Below, one piece after another: positions 60,489 through 64,000 of a stretch of DNA of 64,000 nucleotides. Origin of the DNA: Eubacteriales bacterium (GTDB lineage Bacteria > Bacillota > Clostridia > Lachnospirales > Lachnospiraceae); contig JAUNSC010000002.1 in NCBI GenBank assembly GCA_030539395.1, positions 45,015 through 109,014 of the forward strand. Direction: 5' to 3'. Within the stretch, counting starts at the first letter, position 1. Every line of letters begins with the position of its first letter. A program made the translations under genes and the position numbers. The notes under the pieces were generated by a model, which worked only from the letters and a program-made list of their open reading frames with translations, ran no database searches and was not told where the DNA came from.

Positions 60489-61490
60489 TTATAATACATC
60501 TTTATCATGACTGTACTCTATATACACATCATCCTGCATTTCTTCCTTATTATACACCTCCAGCTTAACCCATTCCCCGTCTGCAGACGGCAGTTTTCCA
60601 TACTTCAGGTCACTTGTAAAAACAATTTCTCCAACTTCACCCTGGTTCCCCTCAAAGGAAGAAAAGGAATAAGAAACACTGTTTCCCAGACTGTCCGTCC
60701 CTTTCAGACAATAATCGTAATATCCCAAACTGTCTGCACCATATATCTTTCCCTCTATTCTGCTGTCGACCGGAGTGATCACCAGATTTTTCAGTTCCAT
60801 TTTCGCTCCATCATCCAGCTCAATACTCTCATTAAGCCCAGTCCGCACAGTCTTCCTTTCCAGTTCTTCTCTGGATGCTTCAAAAGAAAAATCAAACAAA
60901 GCAGCGTTTTCTCTTTTCTCCACATTTTCCGTCTTCTTATATAACAGGAAATGCATTTCCATATCTGTAACCTGCTCCAGTTTCCCACTATCCCGCAGCG
61001 TCAAAACATAAAGCCTGTGCTGCAGAGAAGTCTCGCTTTCGTATCCGTCTGCCTGTTCACTGATACTTTTCAGGTTACATTCTCGTCCATTGACCGTAAT
61101 AAAATCCGTACTTTCAAGTACTTCCTGAGGGTCGTCTATATTTGCTGTCACGGCTGCATAAATCTGATTATCTGAAATCAGTACTTCATCCAATGTAACT
61201 ATATATCCATCTTTTTCCTGTGTCTGGCCGATTATTTCCGTATAATCCGAAAGATTTTCCTGCACACCCCACAATTCTGCAATCCTGCTTTTCTGTCCGA
61301 TTTTTCCTGCAAGAAATATACTCGTCGGCCCGTCAGCCCCTCCGATAATTGAAAAAGATGTAGATGTATTCGAGTCTTCCGACAGGGCAGCCTCTGTTTC
61401 CTCACTGGTTTCCTCTGCCAATGCAGTCATACCTGCCGTCCAGACTGCTGCGCCAAACATCATTCCGATTATAATCTTTTTTCTTTTCAT
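60489..61490 (-). CDS. Exported protein with IIGGADGPTSIF motif
   Basis: 333 residues. Signal peptide cut near A-L-A-E (about 25), then an acidic Ser/Glu linker, then I48-I-G-G-A-D-G-P-T-S-I-F-L-A-G-K. That motif is well known from the beta subunit of sodium-pumping decarboxylases (OadB/GcdB), where it lies in the ion path, but no other part of that multi-pass protein is present. The remainder (70-333) is beta-rich, with two repeated strands patterns (V-T-L-D-E-V-L-I-S-D-N-Q-I-Y-A and M-E-L-K-N-L-V-I-T-P) like DUF4179/DUF5643-type anti-sigma extracellular domains. Start is 9 nt after the pyrF stop with a weak site. Function unknown. Confidence 0.75.
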   Translation of the reverse strand: MKRKKIIIGMMFGAAVWTAGMTALAEETSEETEAALSEDSNTSTSFSIIGGADGPTSIFLAGKIGQKSRIAELWGVQENLSDYTEIIGQTQEKDGYIVTLDEVLISDNQIYAAVTANIDDPQEVLESTDFITVNGRECNLKSISEQADGYESETSLQHRLYVLTLRDSGKLEQVTDMEMHFLLYKKTENVEKRENAALFDFSFEASREELERKTVRTGLNESIELDDGAKMELKNLVITPVDSRIEGKIYGADSLGYYDYCLKGTDSLGNSVSYSFSSFEGNQGEVGEIVFTSDLKYGKLPSADGEWVKLEVYNKEEMQDDVYIEYSHDKDVL

Positions 61491-61499
61491 AATACATAC

Positions 61500-62426
61500 C
61501 TATCTATTTTGCAGCGCACCATCAATATCTTTTACCATATCCTCCACTGCCGCACGGCTGGCTTCGCCAAAATGCTCTGCACCAAACTTTGCGTATTTTT
61601 CCTGCTTATATGCCGCAATAATTCCACGGGATGAATTTACAATGGCGCCAAGCCCATCTTCATTGAAGAAATGTACCAAATCAGCGCCTTTTCCTCCCTG
61701 TGCACCGTATCCGGGTACAAGAATATAGGATTTTGGCATTACTTTTCTGAGCACTTTTCCCATTTCCGGATAAGTTGCTCCCACTACAGCTCCAATATAG
61801 CTGTATTCTTCTCCCATACATTCCCCGCCCCACTGAGCCACCTTTTCACCAACCAGCTCATACAACGGCTTCCCGTCTATCAGCTGATCCTGAAATTCTC
61901 CGCTGGATGGATTTGACGTTTTAACCAGAATAAAAAGCCCCTTTTTCTCTTCCCTGCATATGTCGATAAACGGTTTGATTCCATCAGAGCCAAGATATGG
62001 ATTTACTGTTGCAAAATCCTCATCAAATGCTGCATATTTTTTACTTCCCACCTGGACTTTTCCCAAATGTCCCACAGCATAAGCGGCAGATGTGGAGCCA
62101 ATATCACCACGCTTCACATCGCCAATTACCACAAGACCTTTTTCTTTGCAATAATCAACAGTCTTTTTAAATGCCTTCAATCCTTCTATGCCAAACTGCT
62201 CATACATGGCAATCTGCGGTTTTACAGCCGGAATCAGATCATACGTGCAGTCCACAATTTCTTTATTGTACTGCCAGATTGCTTCCGCAGCGCCCTCAAG
62301 AGTTTCACCGAATTCGGTAAATGCTCTCTGCTTTACCTGCTCCGGAATATAATTCATCATGGGATCAAGTCCCACAACAATTGGTGCATGTGTCTTTTTA
62401 ATATTGCTGATAAGTTTCTGAATCAT
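61500..62426 (-). CDS. pyrF: Orotidine 5'-phosphate decarboxylase (type 2)
   Basis: 308 residues, the longer PyrF subgroup. Catalytic Lys in G-D-V-K-R-G-D-I-G-S-T near 98-108; V-G-L-D-P near 17; V-P-G-Y-G-A-Q-G-G near 231 binds phosphate. Converts OMP to UMP. GGGAGG 8 nt before ATG. Followed closely by the GGADGPT-motif gene. Confidence 0.96.
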   Translation of the reverse strand: MIQKLISNIKKTHAPIVVGLDPMMNYIPEQVKQRAFTEFGETLEGAAEAIWQYNKEIVDCTYDLIPAVKPQIAMYEQFGIEGLKAFKKTVDYCKEKGLVVIGDVKRGDIGSTSAAYAVGHLGKVQVGSKKYAAFDEDFATVNPYLGSDGIKPFIDICREEKKGLFILVKTSNPSSGEFQDQLIDGKPLYELVGEKVAQWGGECMGEEYSYIGAVVGATYPEMGKVLRKVMPKSYILVPGYGAQGGKGADLVHFFNEDGLGAIVNSSRGIIAAYKQEKYAKFGAEHFGEASRAAVEDMVKDIDGALQNR

Positions 62427-62589
62427 CTTTTTCCTCCCTCGTTTTGTTATTTATCTCTTTTATACCATCTGTTTAAACCGGTTTCCGGCAATTTAAACAG
62501 CAGGCCATTGCACTTTTCTATTTCAAAGAATTTGCCAATTTACGCATAGAAACAGTATACCCTAATTCTTGAAATTTGTATAGAAAAAA

Positions 62590-62624
62590 GTATAGAAAAG
62601 CGATATGGGAAATCCCCATATCGC
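62590..62624 (-). terminator. Terminator of the trigger-factor-like gene
   Basis: 10-bp stem gcgatatggg (62600-62609) / cccatatcgc (62615-62624), followed on the minus strand by TTTTCTATACTTTTTTC. Confidence 0.85.
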
Positions 62625-62647
62625 CTGGTCTGTCTCATCACTTTATC

Positions 62648-64000
62648 TTATGACTCAGATGATGCCGTCTCACTTGCTGTTTCTGATTCGCTCTGTGCTG
62701 ATGCACTTTCCGACTCGCTTTCTGCTTCACTTGCTGTCTCGCTCTCTGATTCTGCCTCAGATGATGCTTCACTTACTGTTTCGCTCTCTGACTCAGCTTC
62801 ACTTACTGTCTCACTCTCTGATTCCGCTTCAGATGCCTTTTCAGATTCTTCTTCGGTTACCGTTTCAGATACTGCTTCTGTTTCCTCTTCCTCAACATAT
62901 TTTGCGTTGTCTACCAGGAAATCCATGGCTTTATCAAGTCTCATCTGGTCACGCAGCCACTCTTCGCCATATGTTTCCTCGATAGTTGCTTCATCTGCAC
63001 CGAGGGACTCACTGTACTCAACCATTTTTTCTTTGTATTCGTCTTCTGTAATTTCCAGATTCTCCGTTTCAGCAACTGCCTGAAGGACCATTTCCTGTGT
63101 CAACACTTCTTTATAAGTTTCTTCCAGCTGTGCCATCAAATCTTCTTCTGTCATTCCGTAAGCTGTAAGCATATCCTCGAGCGTCATACCATAATACTGT
63201 GCCTGAAGTTCATACTGGGATTTTGCATATTTCATATTAAATTCCAGTTTATCTGCAGGATATCCGCTGATCTCAGAGTTTTCATATACCTTTGTCAACA
63301 GCTCATATTTTGTCTCAGCCAGCTGTTCTTCTGCCTTCTCCTCAACAAGGGTTTCCCTTACACTCTCTTTATATTCTTCCGCAGTCATTCCATCAGCCGC
63401 TTTTGCTGCTACTTCATCTGTCAGTTCCGGCACACGCTGAACAGAGTTAACTGTCACATGGAACACAACTTCTTTTCCAGCCACTTCTTCGCTATGATAA
63501 TTTTCCGGGAATGTAAGATACAGATCTGTCTCAGAACCCACTTCAATTCCAACCAGTCCGTCTTCAAATCCTTCAATGAAAGAATCTGAACCGATTTCCA
63601 GATCATATCCTTCTGCTGTTCCGCCATCAAATGCTACATCATCAATCTTTCCTTCGTAATCGATGTTTGCAATATCGCCTTCTTCTACGGTTCCTTCTGT
63701 AAGCGTCTCAACAGTTTCAACATCAATAACTTCCTGAATCTCTTCATCTGTAATCTCGATCGGCTTCTCAACAACCGTCAGTCCTTTGTACTCACCAAGT
63801 GTTACATAATCAAGTGCAGTATATCTCGGTGTATCCTTCAGGCTGACCGTCTCAATTTCAGACTCTGCTTCGCTTGCTTCCTCAGTTGTTTCTTCCTCGG
63901 ATGCCGCTTCGCTTACTGTCTCACTCTCTGACTCTGTTTCACTTACTTCCTCAGTTGTTTCTTCCTCGGATGCCGCTTCGCTTACTGTCTCACTCTCTGA
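62648..64000 (-). CDS. Exported trigger-factor-like peptidyl-prolyl isomerase (5' end outside window)
   Basis: 450 residues visible; the frame is open to the window edge, so the start is outside. A Ser/Glu-rich repeat tract (with a 23-residue repeat) leads into D-Y-V-T-L-G-E-Y-K-G-L, then a trigger-factor linker (V-E-K-P-I-E-I-T-D-E-E-I-Q-E-V-I), an FKBP-type domain (G-D-I-A-N-I-D-Y-E-G-K-I-D-D-V-A-F-D-G-G-T-A, F-I-E-G-F-E-D-G-L-V-G), and the helical TF C-terminal domain. A second Ser/Glu-rich tract of about 70 residues ends the protein. Cytosolic trigger factor has no such tracts; together with the missing ribosome-binding domain in view, this suggests a surface-anchored foldase. The GTG at 63541 within the FKBP domain is not a start. 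Confidence 0.85.
   Translation of the reverse strand, partial: SESETVSEAASEEETTEEVSETESESETVSEAASEEETTEEASEAESEIETVSLKDTPRYTALDYVTLGEYKGLTVVEKPIEITDEEIQEVIDVETVETLTEGTVEEGDIANIDYEGKIDDVAFDGGTAEGYDLEIGSDSFIEGFEDGLVGIEVGSETDLYLTFPENYHSEEVAGKEVVFHVTVNSVQRVPELTDEVAAKAADGMTAEEYKESVRETLVEEKAEEQLAETKYELLTKVYENSEISGYPADKLEFNMKYAKSQYELQAQYYGMTLEDMLTAYGMTEEDLMAQLEETYKEVLTQEMVLQAVAETENLEITEDEYKEKMVEYSESLGADEATIEETYGEEWLRDQMRLDKAMDFLVDNAKYVEEEETEAVSETVTEEESEKASEAESESETVSEAESESETVSEASSEAESESETASEAESESESASAQSESETASETASSES
63895..64000. repeat. 69-bp tandem repeat in the Ser/Glu tract
   Basis: A 69-bp unit (23 codons; S-E-S-E-T-V-S-E-A-A-S-E-E-E-T-T-E-E...) starts near 63895 and again near 63964 and runs off the window edge. 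The 37 bases of the second unit in view match the first exactly. Such identity suggests recent duplication and variable copy number. Confidence 0.85.

Noticed and set aside
62690-62860. Short repeated units that at first look like a repeat array
   Set aside because: They are codon-level Ser/Glu repeats inside the trigger-factor-like gene, without fixed spacers, so not CRISPR.
63541-63541. GTG as the start of the trigger-factor-like gene
   Set aside because: The same frame stays open to the window edge and contains the FKBP domain upstream of this codon.

Overview
The window looks like chromosomal DNA of a spore-forming, low-to-moderate GC Clostridia, most probably a Lachnospiraceae gut bacterium. 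The basis is the sporulation set spoIIGA-sigE and sigG with a YlmC/YmxH protein, uncharacterised families that I associate with Lachnospiraceae (DUF4317, DUF5716, DUF5717), Ser/Glu- and Thr/Glu-rich exported proteins, and Firmicutes-type promoters and Shine-Dalgarno sites. The genus cannot be fixed from the sequence. Most genes lie on the minus strand. I see no insertion sequence, prophage, CRISPR array or rRNA; there is one tRNA (Trp).

Layout. 0-2.2 kb: eroded accessory DNA, with a self-regulated XRE repressor, a membrane protein, a truncated DUF4317 gene and a toxin-like remnant. 2.2-8.4 kb: SGNH hydrolase, YkgJ-type protein, zinc-motif lipoprotein, TPP-riboswitch-controlled thiT, lysA with an HD phosphohydrolase, and a divergent LysR regulator. 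8.4-13.9 kb: purA, a LysR regulator, and purF-purB behind a long structured leader. 13.9-16.3 kb: a polar amino acid ABC transporter whose binding protein appears circularly permuted. 16.4-21.9 kb: a three-gene DUF5717/DUF5716/TPR-like cluster of unknown role, with an Hsp70/actin-like ATPase fold. 22-28.5 kb: nrdR, ylmC, sigG, a MoxR ATPase-VWA pair, sigE and spoIIGA; the MoxR-VWA pair separates sigE from sigG. 28.6-33 kb: aroD and aroE (divergent), an RlmI-like methyltransferase and an Ig-like exported protein. 33-38.7 kb: very small genes, a MurE-like ligase with an atypical substrate motif, and a two-component system with a co-transcribed membrane protein. 38.8-47 kb: tRNA-Trp and a complete GH32 / carbohydrate ABC / YesM-YesN locus for a fructose-containing sugar. 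47-51.8 kb: radA, a small conserved gene, clpC and a GntR regulator. 51.9-56.6 kb: a cadherin-like membrane protein and the purE-purM-purN-purD operon. 56.6-64 kb: M29 aminopeptidase, small membrane proteins including a 52-residue one, pyrE, an exported protein with an IIGGADGPTSIF motif, pyrF, and a trigger-factor-like exported protein cut by the window edge.

How it fits together. Purine synthesis is split over three transcription units (purA; purF-purB; purE-M-N-D) and pyrimidine synthesis is represented by pyrE and pyrF. The most unusual observations are the permuted amino acid binding protein, the DUF5716/DUF5717 cluster, the MoxR-VWA pair placed inside the spoIIG region, and a spoIIGA promoter set inside a hairpin that would hide the ribosome binding site in read-through transcripts but not in transcripts started at that promoter.
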